Of a DNA stretch of 64,000 nt, positions 44,880-57,239 are shown in pieces. The DNA comes from Gnetum montanum. Lineage: Eukaryota > Streptophyta > Gnetopsida > Gnetales > Gnetaceae. Under the pieces are notes generated by a model. The model was not told the origin of the DNA. It ran no database searches and saw only the letters and a program-made list of their open reading frames with translations. The stretch covers positions 199,372 through 263,371 of the forward strand of contig MNCI01003323.1 of the NCBI GenBank assembly GCA_015680685.1, in the 5' to 3' direction. The first letter of the stretch is position 1. Each line of letters begins with the position of its first letter. The position numbers and the translations under genes are program-made.

Positions 44880-46275
44880 GCCAATGAAACACCACCAAAT
44901 CTAGACTATGGCATCTCAACTACATAAATTTTTTCTAAGTGTTGAGACTACACTCAACCCAAATGAGCGTAGTAAACCTCTCATAGAGAGCGTAGTTAGC
45001 AAGAAGCATGTTTTTTGCAAATTTTTTCTAAGTCCCAGGACTATGCTCTTACCCAACCCAAAGCATACTTAGCCTCATGTGGATTGCGTAGTTAGTTAGA
45101 ATAGTCTCCAATAGCCTCCATAATGCAACAACAATGCTTGGCTCAGCTCCAAAATGTAGTCAATGCACCTTTGGCAAGCATAGTTAGCAAAATATCTTCT
45201 TTTTGTGTTCCCTTTTGCCCTAAAATTGTAACTATGCTTGACCCAACCCAAATCGTGGAGAGCGTAGTCCAACAAAGTGTAGTCTCTAGCTTGCATTTTT
45301 CAAGTAGCTTGTAGTCCTCTCGACACACACATGTGGTTGGCAGCGTAGTCATAGTCTCATAATTCTGCAAAGTTTGGTAAAGCACAATAAAGCACAACAC
45401 CACTAGCCCCATTAGTACACCACATGAATAGTGACTATGCTAAGCATAGTCCCAACCGTTCCCTCCACCACATAGTAGTCAGCTTGCATTTTTTGCTAAC
45501 CCTAGACCTATAAATACCCATGCCCTCAAAATTTGCAAGGACGGAAAATCTAAGAAGCACTTGGAAGAAAATAAAAGGCATTTTGGCAAACTAAGAAGAG
45601 GAAAAGTTGCAAACCATTGCATATCCACACAGCCCAATTAAACACTATAGCCAATAGTACACCACAATGGCCAACCTAGCAAATGCAAATACCTTAATAG
45701 AATGCTAGTCTTCATGGCCAAACACCTCAAATACTGTGACTACATTGTCCATTGTGCCTATCGTACACCATGTACCTTCTAACCCCTTTTGCTATTAACT
45801 ACACTCAATCCCATTTGGGGTGGTGTTCTAGTTCTCTCTCTCTCTCTCTTTCTCTTTGCATTTTTTGCACTTTACTTGCATTTTTACCTATTTTACCACA
45901 TAGCTATGCCTAAAACTATGCTCAAGTGATAGTCTACATGTGTTGACACTACTCACTTCACTAAAACTTTTGACTATGCTCAACACCCCCCCCCCCTTCG
46001 AGCACCTATGACTATGCTTGACACCATCGACATCATCGACACTATAAACACCATTAACACTACAAACACCACTTACACACTTAACACCATTTCACATTAG
46101 CACTATAGCTAACCATGCTACACCCCCATTACATTTATTAAGTCTCTTTTTGATCAGCAAGACCATTCAAGGCACTCTATCTTTGCCTCCAACAAGCCCT
46201 CATGTGGATTCGTGGTTAGGCTATGCACCTATGAACCTTGATGTTCTATTCATCGATGTTTTCAATCATTATAGT
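44880..46275 (+). repeat. LTR of Tat element E (3' part, U3 end to U5)
   Basis: It matches the complement of 12781-14150. It has the CATAGTC array (44930-45330), a TATA box (45509-45516), a CCCATTTGGGGTGGTGTTCT block (45809-45828), a C11 run near 45985 and the conserved terminal stretch ending ATTATAG at about 46275. The LTR start, perhaps near 43750-44700, was not found. Confidence 0.65.
45509..45516 (+). promoter_or_regulatory. TATA box of the Tat element E LTR
   Basis: TATAAATA follows AACCCTAGACC, as in the LTR at 538-545. Confidence 0.55.
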
Positions 46276-46289
46276 ATTGTAATGCCATC

Positions 46290-46974
46290 CATGGCAAGGT
46301 TTCTCTTGCTAGGAAATTCATAGAGCAAAAGCTACATATGGACTTACTAACATGCAAGGCTAGGAAGTGGAGAGATTATTATGCCTAGGTCCTTGAGTGC
46401 ACCTAGTCATAAAAAGACCACAAGAAAAAGTACAAGGAAAAATGTGAATCCTTTCTTAATTGGTCACAAAAGTAGTCCACCGAATAGTGCAAATTAGAGT
46501 TGTTCATGAAGGAGATCCAAGCAAAGAGTATCTTCAAATTATTTGAAAGCTCTCTAATAGTGGGTGATTCCCTAATGCCTTAGGTCTGTACTACTTCTAG
46601 GAAGGTAACTACCACTACATTTTCATAGGAGCCACCCACATAGACCAATATTAATGAGAGTAACATCCTAATAGGGATTAATCTTGGGAAGGTGGATTGG
46701 GCCCACATGACTGAGGACCAAATTCTCCATCATCTAGAGGTTAGCCTTCAGAGCTTCCCCACACAGAATGTTGCATCTAATCCCTTCCAAGTTTGTTTAT
46801 TTTATTTTATTTTTGGATGATTTAATCCTAGTTCAATTTAATTTGATTTGATTTTATCTTGTGTTAATTATTGATTAAACTTATCTTATCATGGTACAAG
46901 TACCAGGTGACATTGGCAACCCCAGTAGTGATGATGTTAGAGATGCTCCTCCTCATCCTCTAGTTGCACCTTAG
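46290..46974 (+). pseudogene. 3' end of the accessory gene (copy F)
   Basis: The plus strand encodes FIEQKLHMDLLTCKARKWRD, KDHKKKYKEKCESFLNW and VDWAHMTEDQILHHLEVSLQ, ending SNPFQ at 46790. These match copy B (EIIEQLM-MDLLA, KNHKHMYKL, EKEVWHHLGLSLDH). After an intron (46791-46899) the last exon (46900-46974) encodes VPGDIGNPSSDDVRDAPPHP and a stop. Its acceptor AG has become AA. It is truncated at its start by the end of element E's LTR. Confidence 0.65.
46791..46899 (+). other. Last intron of copy F, acceptor mutated
   Basis: The donor CCAA|GTTTGT sits at the same codon as in copies B and C. The 3' end reads GGTACAA before GTACCAGG, so the AG is lost by a single G-to-A change. Confidence 0.6.
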
Positions 46975-47334
46975 CACCATCCATTGATTATTATCCTTGG
47001 CTATCTTTATCATTATTATTGATGTTGTCATTATGATGTTGTGGCTAGTGTTAGCCTTTGGTTGTTGAGAGATGGTTTATTGTTCTTATGCATTATTTAA
47101 ACTTTTCTCACACTATGTGATCTTGGCCATTATGTTACAGATATTTCAACTATTATTTTTCAAATTTTAATTTTTGTGTACATGTTTTAATGCTTAATGT
47201 TTCATACATGTCATACATATTACATTTTTGTTCATGTCATAAGGCTAACTTGATTAACGTATGCAATCACAAAAATGTAAATCAACTAGGCAACTAAAAC
47301 ATAAGCTATGTCATAATCAGCTATAATGGGTTAT

Positions 47335-47470
47335 AAAAGTTTTTCTAGTTTTAGGTCATGGTGGGCCATATGTTTTGTTAGTTTTAGGCCATGGTGGGCC
47401 ATATGTTTTGTTAGTTTTAGGCCATGGTAGGCCTTAATGTTGCTAGTTTTAGGCCTTATCAAGCCATAGG
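47335..47470. repeat. Minisatellite next to copy F
   Basis: Four units of about 36 bases carry GTTAGTTTTAGGCCATGGTG and GGCCATATGTTTT. Same unit and place as 10440-10625. Confidence 0.85.
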
Positions 47471-47839
47471 CATCAAAAATGAAATTTTTATCAGATTTGT
47501 GTTCTAAAATATTATGAATTTTTCAAGTTTTAAAGTTTCTATATTATTTTTCATATTTTATGTTCCAAAATAGACAAGGAATAAAGGGTAAATTATAAAT
47601 GAGAATAAACCCTAGGCTATGTGCAAAGTAAGGTCAAAAAAAAGTAACATAAAGTAGTATGTATAAATAATGTTTAATCTAGGTTAAAAAGACTAAAGAA
47701 AAAGAAGGCTACATGGTTATGGATACAAGAGCAATTGAATAGGAGACAAACATCAATCATGCAACTATTTCCTAATCTTTGAAATATTAGAAATGTTTTA
47801 TGACCTACATTGCATAATTTTGTATTCCTCATTTCCTTC

Positions 47840-49352
47840 ACTAATCATGTTGAAGGGGTGCTCTTCCCATGGTGCATCCATGGTTCCATTATTATGCGTT
47901 TGGGACTCTTCCACTCTATCAAGCCTTTGGACTTCATCATCGATAGTAGGAGCTCTTCTTGAAACTCCACCTTAAATCCTTGTTTTATGTCAACATTGTT
48001 AACTACCAAGGGAACTACACTATCACCATGGACAATTATTTCACCTTCCTCATAAGGCAAGTGAATTTCTTGGTGGATGGGTGAGGAAACAGCTCATATC
48101 TAAGCTAACCAAGGCCTTCCCAGGTTGAGGTTAAATCCTAGTGTCTCCTCCACCACCAAGAAACTGGCTATTATGGGCAATTATTCCCCTATTATGAACT
48201 CCAAAGAGATTGATCCTTTAACCACAACCCAAGATCCATTAGATAATTTAATACCATAAGTTTATGTGCATTGCATATGTTATGTTAAACTAAAACATTC
48301 AACAATGGTCTAAGGTATTACATTGGTGGCCATCCCATCATCCACATGCACTCTCATGAAACACCAATGTTGTTAACTTCGTTTCTTTCTTTTATGAAGG
48401 TGGTACCATCATTACATGGATGGACTCTTCACTAGTGGGGATGTCCTCACTAACAAGAATAAAAGTCAACGTCTTCACCAAGGCTTATCGATGAGCAACT
48501 AAGGTTATTAATAGGTCATACAGGCTAAGGGATGTTTTCTTCTATTTCAAATATTGCCTAACCTATTCCATTTCATTGAGCAAGTCCTTGTCATTAGTCG
48601 TTGGTTTTTTGTTCTTGTTGACTTTGACTTCCTCGATGTGTCCTAAGATGCAAACTTCATGTTTTTGGGGTTTTTCCTTGGTCTCTTTCCCCCTCCCTTG
48701 TTACTTAAGATCCTTTCATGTTTGACTTGTTAAAGTAGCCTAAGCATTACATCTCATGGGAATGGATGAAATATAAGTGGGCTTCAGTGGGCCAACCTTC
48801 TTTCATGCCTTGAGAAGATATAATGGTTTTGTGTTGAAAACACCAACTACGCTGGCTTTGTGAGTAATGGTTATGCTAGTGGGGGGAAAAGAAGTAAGAT
48901 GTTAACAACCACATCACCCACTTTCCCTACATTGGGATTCCTCCTATTGGCAAGAACAATATATGTTTTTGAAAATGTAAATGAAAAATTTAATCTTTTC
49001 AAAGGTTACGTTGATGGGTGAAGAAGGGCCAATGTTGACCTTGCTAGAAAATTTCATAGCAAGGGGGTTTGACTAGTTGTGGCAAAACAACACTAGCCTC
49101 CAGAACACACAAAGGCAATGTTGAATGATAACCATGTTGGCCTTAAAAAGTCTAGCAACTACTATAAAAATTTTCCTAAAATCCAAACCATTTGCAATCT
49201 TAATGTTGGGTTTAGGGTTTAGGGTTTGGATTTTGGTGTTGGTTTCTCTTGCAAGATAACTTTTATCAAAGTTTAAATATATTTAATGTTTTCAACTTGC
49301 AACAAATGTTATTGAAATGGAAAAATGGGATTAGACACAAAACTTGGGTAGA
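47840..49352 (-). pseudogene. gag-protease of Tat element F
   Basis: The minus strand encodes MRVHVDDGMATNVIP (about 48360-48310), where the catalytic Asp is retained. Then come VVEETLGFNLNLGRPWLA, SPIHQEIHLPYEEGEIIVHG and VPLVVNNVDIKQGFKVEF, matching element E. Gag lies upstream to the primer site but is unreadable. A TTTAGGG triplet repeat occurs at 49208-49229. Confidence 0.65.
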
Positions 49353-49371
49353 GGCCCTCCTTCTAGCACTA
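49353..49371 (-). other. Primer-binding site of Tat element F
   Basis: On the minus strand, TAGTGCTAGAAGGAGGGCC. Compared with TGGCGCTAGAAGGAG in element A, the two differences in the shared part are G-to-A and C-to-T. Confidence 0.5.
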
Positions 49372-50435
49372 GAAAATGGTTGTGCTTGAAAAATTCAATT
49401 GTTGGAAAATTGAAAATCATAGTTAAGGACAGTTTTAACCTTGGATCCCAAGGGCCTCCAAGAAAGAGGATTTAAGGTGCCTTGGATAGTCTCGCTGATC
49501 ACACAAGGACTTGAAAAGTGTAAACAAGGTAAACAAATGGTAAAATGGTGCAAACCTAACTTAAAATGAATGCAAAAAATAAAAACTATAATAGTTTACA
49601 CAAAAAATAGAACTATAAACTTTATTACAATGAAAATATTAAAAATAAAGAGAATTTGGGATGTGTACAAATGGTGCCTCAAAGCATAAGGGATTTTCTT
49701 TAATGAAGTTCAAAGTTTGTTGAAGTCAGTAATTTGCACACCACAATCATCTCCATGGTCTAGGTACTTCCCAACTTCAAAAACTAAAACACCTTGCTGG
49801 TTCCTTACATAGATCTATAGCATTGGTCACAGGGAGGTAAGGTGTGTGAATGATTTTTTGGTTAACAAGGAATACCATGCTGGAAGTCTTTGTGCCCAAG
49901 TGGTAGAGCATTGATCCACAAAAAACCTCACACAAGCCTCAAGGTTAAAAGTGCTTGAAATGACCAAAGGTTCCACACCCAAGACTTGCCAAAAGCTTTG
50001 CACTTGCAATCAATTCAAAAGCTTTAGAATTATAAAGTGGTGGAACCTTTTCAATGTATTTGAAGTTGGCTTATAAACGATATATGATTGCTAAATTTTA
50101 TCTATAAATTTCTACCATGATTACTAACATATTGTTATCACATTCAAGTGTGGTAGGTGTTTGATTCCAATGTAGCTACTATTTTTGATAAGTTTTGATA
50201 CCCCAAAATCACCAAGACTATGCTAGTTACCAAAAATAGTAAATGGACTTTTCAATCATGTTGGCTTCTACCACCCACACTAGAGTTGTAGGAGCAACAT
50301 TGAGATTTGTTAAAAATGAAAACTCCAACCACTCCAATGCTATTCTTGATGTGGCAACACTAGCCTTATGGTGACTACACTAGCCATAGTTGAGAGAATG
50401 AAAGTCAAACCCTCAAACATTGGGCATAAGTACTT
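49372..50435 (-). repeat. LTR of Tat element F, up to the gap
   Basis: The first 150 bases resemble the LTR end of element A (12781-12935). No other structure is clear. Its far end lies in or beyond the gap. Confidence 0.4.
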
Positions 50436-50586
50436 NNNNNNNNNNNNNNNNNNNNNNNNNNNNNNNNNNNNNNNNNNNNNNNNNNNNNNNNNNNNNNNNN
50501 NNNNNNNNNNNNNNNNNNNNNNNNNNNNNNNNNNNNNNNNNNNNNNNNNNNNNNNNNNNNNNNNNNNNNNNNNNNNNNNNNNNNNN
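50436..50586. other. Assembly gap of 151 N
   Basis: Unknown bases. Open frames that cross it are meaningless. Confidence 0.99.
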
Positions 50587-51861
50587 AAATATAGACATGA
50601 TAGGACTTTTTCCACTTGGGAAGTGAGGCTACAAGAACTTATGAGGCATTGTTTTAGCCCCAAAAGTTAAAGTATGTGAAATTACATATCATGGATTACA
50701 ATCTTCACATTTTATAATGAAATTCTAGCCTCAGGTTTTGTGGGGTAAAAGTTATAATGCTAAAAAGGTTGCAACATGCATTTTCTTGGTGGTGTTTTAG
50801 GAGAGAATGTGTTTTTCTCACAATTTATCATAATAAACTTGGGTACACATAATTATTTTGAACAAACTATAGAACATCCATAACATTCCCTTGAAACACC
50901 ACATGATTTTTTAGGATAAAATTTTAAGTTAAAGCATATTTGTATTTTATGCTAGAGCTTACCCTAACAAGAAAGAAAATTTCATAGAATTACTCAATGA
51001 TTAAATCATTCAACTATTTCTATTCTAAGTAGATGACATGTGATTGCATCACTCACTTATGACAACTATTCCTGTAATCAAAAAACTCAAGAGTTATTCA
51101 GATCCCATTGGCTTAAGGTAGATGATGCATGTGTATGTCATCTACTTGTAACAACTGTTTATACAATTACAAAAGTATGGTTTGGATCTATTCACTGATC
51201 TTTAAGTGTCTCATTTATCACTCATAATTGCCTAATAAAAGTATTTGAATGTGTCATTCACTTGAACTAAAACTTTATTTTTTATACAAAGTGTAACAAA
51301 TACTACTTTTGGGAAGAATTTCTTAGCATTATTAAATAGTAATTCTTGCATTTTCTTGATTTTTAAGTCATATTAAGTCAAGTTAGTCACTCATAAGTAC
51401 CGTGAGCCAATTCTTAATCCCTGGGATCAATTCATATACAAAGAATTGATTCATCAAACTATATGTTATGAAAAAAAAACAATTTGTAAGTCTATATGTT
51501 ACAACACAAAATAATTCATAAAACTAATTAAATAATCTTACGAATGTATAAACAAATTTCATTATCTTATGTTGTTTGTATGAATAGTGACTCTTCATCT
51601 TGTTAAAGGTCTACCTAGTACCAAGTTTGTAAGTCAGTGAAATTTTTGAAGAAGATGAGTATAATGAGACCAATAATTGTTTTAAAATAAGGAACAAATT
51701 ATTATAACCAAAAGATCTAAATCAAGTTATTCAAAAGATTTATTCCAAAAATTATCATATTAAAAAGTTCTTATTATATTACAAATTTACTATAAACTCT
51801 TAAGTTCTTCATGCCATTACCTTCTTAAGTTACTTTTAATAAAACTGCATTAAGTTTAACA
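50587..51861 (+). other. Unassigned sequence ending in the copia 5' LTR
   Basis: No gene is seen. A copia-type LTR must end at 51861 (TTTAACA before the primer site), but its start was not located. AT-rich. Confidence 0.35.
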
Positions 51862-51873
51862 TGGTATCAAAGC
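51862..51873 (+). other. Primer-binding site of the Ty1/copia element
   Basis: TGGTATCAAAGC follows directly after the CA that ends the LTR. It differs by one base from the usual initiator-Met site TGGTATCAGAGC. Confidence 0.75.
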
Positions 51874-52299
51874 AAGGAAAAGATAAAAGGTAAAGTAATG
51901 ATTAAGAGTATACTAAGAAAAATGAAACTAAAAGTATTAAAGATGTCACCAACTACATGTATAATATGACATTGAAAGAAGAAGATAAAAATCTCCTATG
52001 GTTATTAATCAACAAGATTATAATTATAATACATGGGCACAAAGGATGAGAATCATCTTATGATCTAGTAGGTTATAACATACTATTTTAAATCCTAATT
52101 TTAAATTTGAAGATGACTAAAAATGATAGCAAAATGATATAGCCTTAAGTATTCTCTTAGATCCAACACACACAAAGAGTCACAATGGTCAATATTACAG
52201 ATAACTAGCCACAAAGATGCACACAACTCTCCTGTCATCTCTATCAACTCTCTTTGTACACTCATCATGCAAAACATGCAAATATGATCAATATTTATC

Positions 52300-53920
52300 T
52301 ATTACAAAAACCAAGATCTTAGGCATGTTGATTTTTTATATATAAGAAGATTTGAAAGAATTTTTTATTTTGTAAATTTCTAGCCACCCAATCTATTAGA
52401 TGATGTGGGTGGTCCAATTAAGAAAAGCTAAATTTTTTCTACTTTTTTAGTTGCAATATCTTCATAATCCAAATGACTTTTTGGTTGATCTTAAGCTTGT
52501 TGAAAAGCTTGTACTATAATCTATAAGCCTATAAAACGCTATATCAACTAAATTTATTTAATAATTCAAATCTATCCCAAAAAGGGATCTTGAATAAAAA
52601 TATTCAACATCAAGAATACAAATTGGTGATTTGCAAGATGAATATCTCTATGATCCAAGCAAATTATGGAGTGAGTAAATACTTGATACAAGTCTCTTTC
52701 AAAAATTTGTTTATAAAATTGGGAATTGATTTGATGATTGAAATTTTTTACATAAGAATGGTTGCAAATATTATTGTTCAACTTCTTAGATCAATGAATT
52801 GATGATGGATGATGAATTGGGTGGAAAATCTCATAACATAATCTATCTTATTACTATACCATCAATTTGCCTCAATTTCATCAATTTCATCTCTTGTAAA
52901 TATGATTTTTCTAAATATTTATAGCCAAATGATGGGTCCATAATAGAATATGATGGGACAAGCCTATTTTATGAAAAATTGAGTTGGAAATTCAAGAGAC
53001 ATGAGTGATTATGATCATTCTTTAATTACATCCATCCATAAATATTTTAATAAAAGTAAAAATAATAGAATTTTCTATCTTTTTTTTATGTAGCATAATA
53101 ATTCAAATATAAATTTCATGGATATGGTCCCTATTTTAATATATATATATATTTTGGCTTCATTTTATCTTTGTCTTTTCTTAAGATTTGAGCTTTGAAT
53201 ATTTACTTTTACTATATTTCTATATGTAAACATGGCGTGTTATTACCTTGAATTTTGGCTTGTTAAATTTTTTTCTTTTTCATATAAACCATAATATGGG
53301 CATTTGGAATGAGTGGAGTAAGAATTTTCAAATTGCATAGTAAAATCAATAAGAAAAACCTTCCCCATGAACAACTCAAAGATTCCTAGCTATTTCCAAT
53401 CTTGAACTCAACATTTTTGACTATTTCCAAATTACAACTACCACCTTGGAGCTTTTTCCCTATTGAACAAGATGTCTATAGGCTTGAAAAGACATCTCTC
53501 TAGAAATTATAACTTGTAGATAAGATGCCTCTAAACTTGATAATCCATTTACACTAGAGATAAGGCATCTTCCTCTTTTACAAGATTTCTTCCTTGAGAC
53601 ATCTCCCTCCTCGTAGAGATGTCTTCCACTCTAGAAAGATGTCTCCACTACTGATGGGATGTCTCCAACAATGTCTTAACTCTTAGGCAAGACATTTCTT
53701 GAACAACCAAGATGTCTACTGTGAATGCCCAACTCTCAATCAAGACATTTGCAAACATCCAAGACATCTCCCAAGCTAACCATAACCTCTACTCTTCCAC
53801 TTGTAAGGATGTAAAGGGGTTTGAAAGAGGTCTCCCTACATCAACTTTCCCATTGCTATACAAGTATATTAGATAAAGTTTCACATTTGGTATATTATAT
53901 AGCTATAAATACAAGGATTT
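52300..53920. other. AT-rich sequence splitting the copia gag
   Basis: Copia gag reads up to about 52290 and again from about 53990. Nothing coding is supported between them. A TATATATA run lies near 53140 and a repeat at 53460-53850. Confidence 0.4.
53460..53850. repeat. Cluster of AGATGTCT/AGACATCT words
   Basis: More than fifteen copies or near-copies of AAGATGTCT or its complement occur in both directions within 390 bases, so the region can form many alternative hairpins. Confidence 0.75.
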
Positions 53921-53989
53921 GCAAATATTTGTATCAGATGTTTGGGTGTTTTGACCAAGCTATAAAAGATCATCTTTTCTTAAAGTTAT

Positions 53990-54400
53990 GAATAATGAAG
54001 ATGAGTGAAAGCTAGAAATTAACAGATTTCATCAAAGACATAAAAACAATTATATTAGAACTTAAATGTGAAGATGAAAAGGTAACAAATGAAGAGAAAA
54101 CAAGATGTCTTCTTTGAACACTTACTAATAAATATAAAGGATAACTCAAGCACTCAATACCCTAGAAGAAAGGCTGAACTTTCTAACATTAATAGCCTAA
54201 TTGCAATTACAAGAAAATAAGATAGAATTAGAACAAAAGTTAGCAAATATAGAACAATTTATGTACACTCCAAAGAATAAGGAAGGAAGACATTGGATAA
54301 AAAATCAACATTATGATAATAAACAAGAATCAAAATTTAATAATTAGTTAAATCAACCTAAGACATGCTTTATCTATGAAAGAAAATAAATGAACTTAAG
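53990..54400 (+). pseudogene. Copia gag, later part
   Basis: It encodes LTDFIKDIKTIILELKCEDE, KVTNEEKTRCLL, LTNKYKG and LEQKLANIEQF, then NQPKTCFIYER, which is what remains of a zinc knuckle. Frames are broken. Confidence 0.55.
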
Positions 54401-55004
54401 GATTTCTGGTTCAATCTTTAAAACCCAAAGTCCTATGTCATTCAAAGAAGAATTATTAGAGAAAATATGGGTCAATAGAACCAAAATAAAAATAATAACG
54501 ACAATTGAAAGAGTTGACATAAAAATGAAGCAAACCACCTCAAATAGAAAGTGGTCTTAAGCATTAAAGATGTTATGAATAAAGATAAAGTGACTAAGGT
54601 AGAGCATAATACCTTAATCCTACATAGTTCAAACATGTATCAAGGAACCATAACTTATTCAAGAACCTATGTATTGTAAATGCTAGTGAAGATACAACAC
54701 TGATATGAGCTATTTGTAAATATAAAGGCATTTGAGATATCAACATGAAGATTTCATATCAACTAGTACAAATTAAAAATGTATATTACATGTCAACACT
54801 AAAAGGACATAATCTATTATGCATATTAAAATTAGTGAAAGTATAAAATAAGACTATTTTTAAATAAGATTAAAACAATAATGTAAAATATACAATATTA
54901 AAATATGAATCAAAAAAGAAAATAATAAAAACCAAGGAGATAAATGGAGTAGTCAAGATAGATCCAATAAGAGAGGTTATTTTTGTAGTAAGTCACAAAC
55001 CCCA

Positions 55005-55926
55005 ATAAGAAAAACTATGGCATGCTAGGCTTGGTTACATGAATAAAGGATATATGCAAAAAGTGTTACAATCCTTTCATAGGTTCTCTTACTAAAATTT
55101 AAGTCATGATATGTTCTATAAATCATGTGTTATTGGTAAGTAACCTTCCACATGTAAAAAATACCACTACAAGAGCTAAGTTGGAAATAGTACATTCAAA
55201 TTTAGGTTTGTAATGTAACATAATTGATTAGAGCTAAGTATTTCATAACCTATATTGATGACTGCACATGTAAGGTTTGGGTATACATCAATAAGTCTAA
55301 AATTAAAGCTTTTATTATCCTCAAGAAATCCAACGCATTAATGAAAAATAAACTAGCTTACCCATCATGAACTTACAAATTGATAATGGAACAAAGTTTA
55401 CAAATAAAAAGTTCCAAGAATATCTTACAAATGAACTATTAAAAGATTGTTCCATATTTTACAAAAAAAAATGGTATTATAGAATGTAAGAACTGAATAA
55501 TTAATGGGATGACATGATGTATGCTAGCACAGTCAATGTTAGATGATGGTTTTTAAGGAGAAGTTATATGAATTGTAGTTCATATCATCAATAGAAGCTC
55601 AACACTCTACTTATGCTTTGAGTGTCCAAATACTATGTGGAATAGTAGAAAATCCAATCTACGATACTTGTGAATTTTGATTACATAATCAAGTCCAAGA
55701 GTAATAGAAGGATATTTTATAGGATATAGTTTACATACAAAAGGATATCAAATCTAAGATCCTGAATCAAAGAAATTAGTGATTATGAAAGATATGGTAT
55801 TTAATGAACAAGAACTATTGAAAGAAAGACTTACTAATGAATATCCTCAAAATAATGAAATGAAGCTTTATTATGTTCAAAGATCCATAGGATCTATTGG
55901 AAAGATATTATATTTTCATGAAAAAT
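55005..55926 (+). pseudogene. Copia gag-pre-integrase and integrase
   Basis: LWHARLGYMNKGYMQKVLQS marks the gag-pre-integrase segment. The integrase core keeps LQIDNGTKFTNKKFQEYL. The end reads GYFIGYSLHTKGYQI, DPESKKLVIMKDMVFNEQEL, as in Ty1/copia integrases before RT. Stops and shifts are frequent. Confidence 0.75.
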
Positions 55927-56643
55927 AAAGATAGACTCTACAAATTGACCAAGCACCAATGGAAGCATCAAAGATAAATCATATGATTTTTTTACTGTAA
56001 CATTATAATGATGTCTCAAACCTGTAGTCACATCACAAGATAGAAACATATGAAACTCATCTTTAGGGGCTTCTGATCTACACAACCTACAAATGCATTC
56101 TTCTCAAAATAGTTGAATCCATCTTCCACTTTTAATTCTAATATGATAAGAACTTAAGCAAAGATTACTAATAGCATTTTAATACTTAAATCAAATAACA
56201 ACTTTGATATAGTGAGCTTCTAGTTCTAATTTACTAGGTCTAATGTGGTGTAAATAAAATTTCCTCTTACCTTTCATATTAGACCACATTTGTGTTAAAA
56301 CCTTCTACTTGACTAGTTGGTGAATATGCTTAGGATTTTGCTACATGTTTTTCTAATAGATATTTCATTTTCTCATTCTAAATCCATCTTTCATTTTCAA
56401 TTCTCAACTGATAAGAATTTAATTGAAGCTTGCTAATAGCATTTTAATACTTAATTGGAATAACAACTAAAAGACAATGAGTTTTTGAATCTAATTTATT
56501 AGATCTAGTATAGTGTAAATAAAATTTTCTCTTACCTTTCATATTAGAACACATCTGTGTTAAAACCTTTTACTTGACTAGTTGGTAAATATGCTTAGGA
56601 TTGTGTTGCATGTCCTTGTAATAGATATTCCATTTTCTCAACC
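55894..56643 (-). pseudogene. 3' fragment of a LINE reverse-transcriptase protein (zinc-binding end)
   Basis: The minus strand encodes SSYHIRIKSGRW, then CICRLCRSEAPKDEFHMFLS followed by C. The C-x2-C...H-x4-C spacing and the preceding H-x-L-R-I-E-x-G-R-W-like segment fit the zinc-binding domain after LINE-type reverse transcriptases. The upstream part is tandemly duplicated. Family assignment is by motif only. Confidence 0.6.
56116..56643. repeat. 265-base tandem duplication in the LINE fragment
   Basis: 56116-56380 and 56381-56643 align throughout, for example CCTTTCATATTAGAMCACAT and ACTTGACTAGTTGGTRAATA, with scattered differences. On the minus strand both copies encode a KY-NAIS...SY segment. 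Confidence 0.9.
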
Positions 56644-57239
56644 ATTACATCCCCTAAAAATACCAACCACAATCTTATAACTCCTCAATAACTACTTTAG
56701 AAAATTTTTCTTACCTTGAAATATGCAAGCTATGAATGTATGTAATGAATTGGCATAAGGCTTCTACTTCTAAAGGTAATAAATCACAATCAAAGTAAGA
56801 ATAATACTTATGAAGATGACAATGACATTTGTCTTAGCCATAACTTAGAAGCTTACATGAGTGAATATTATTATACAAATAAGTTGATCAAAATACTAGG
56901 AGTACTCTCTTGCGTACTTCATTTGAAGATAATGATTCTTATATGGAAGTAATTAGGCTATACAATCTAAAAGATCAATGGAATATAAGAAAAAAATTAA
57001 AAGTGCAAGAGACTTGGCCAACTTGGATATCACCAAACCAAAACTTATGAAAAGCCAATATAATGATTTTTATCATAATGATATTATTGCTAAAATTATG
57101 ATATCTGATAAAGAGATCTCTTAAATGATTACTTAAGATTTTATGATGGATCACTAGAAAAAATTGCAATTATAGAAAAAAAAATAAGTGTGGGAATTGA
57201 TTCCATGCTCAAAAAATCTAAACTTATTAATAATCATTA

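Larger units (their letters stand above)
14390..46275 (+). mobile_element. Tat-lineage Ty3/gypsy element E, interrupted by nested insertions
   Basis: Plus-strand order: gag-protease (14390-15913, 33624-33770), antisense accessory gene C (37795-34535), RT, RNase H, second RNase H and integrase (39888-43351), post-integrase minisatellite, and an LTR ending near 46275. The Tekay element at 15914-33623 splits the protease. The layout mirrors element A module for module. The LTR end abuts accessory-gene copy F, so E appears to have inserted into element F. Confidence 0.65.
46276..49435 (-). mobile_element. Fragment of a third Tat element (F): accessory-gene 3' end, protease, gag
   Basis: Minus-strand order from the right: LTR (from about 49372), primer-binding site (49371-49353), gag and protease (to about 47840), minisatellite (47470-47335), then the 3' end of the accessory gene on the plus strand (46290-46974). 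The module order equals that of elements A and E. It is cut at about 46276 by the LTR end of element E. Confidence 0.65.

Noticed and set aside
49208-49229. Three TTTAGGG units (plant telomere type)
   Set aside because: Too short for a telomeric array. It lies inside decayed gag-protease sequence of element F.
50340-50670. Open frames on both strands across the gap
   Set aside because: They consist mainly of unknown residues from the N run.
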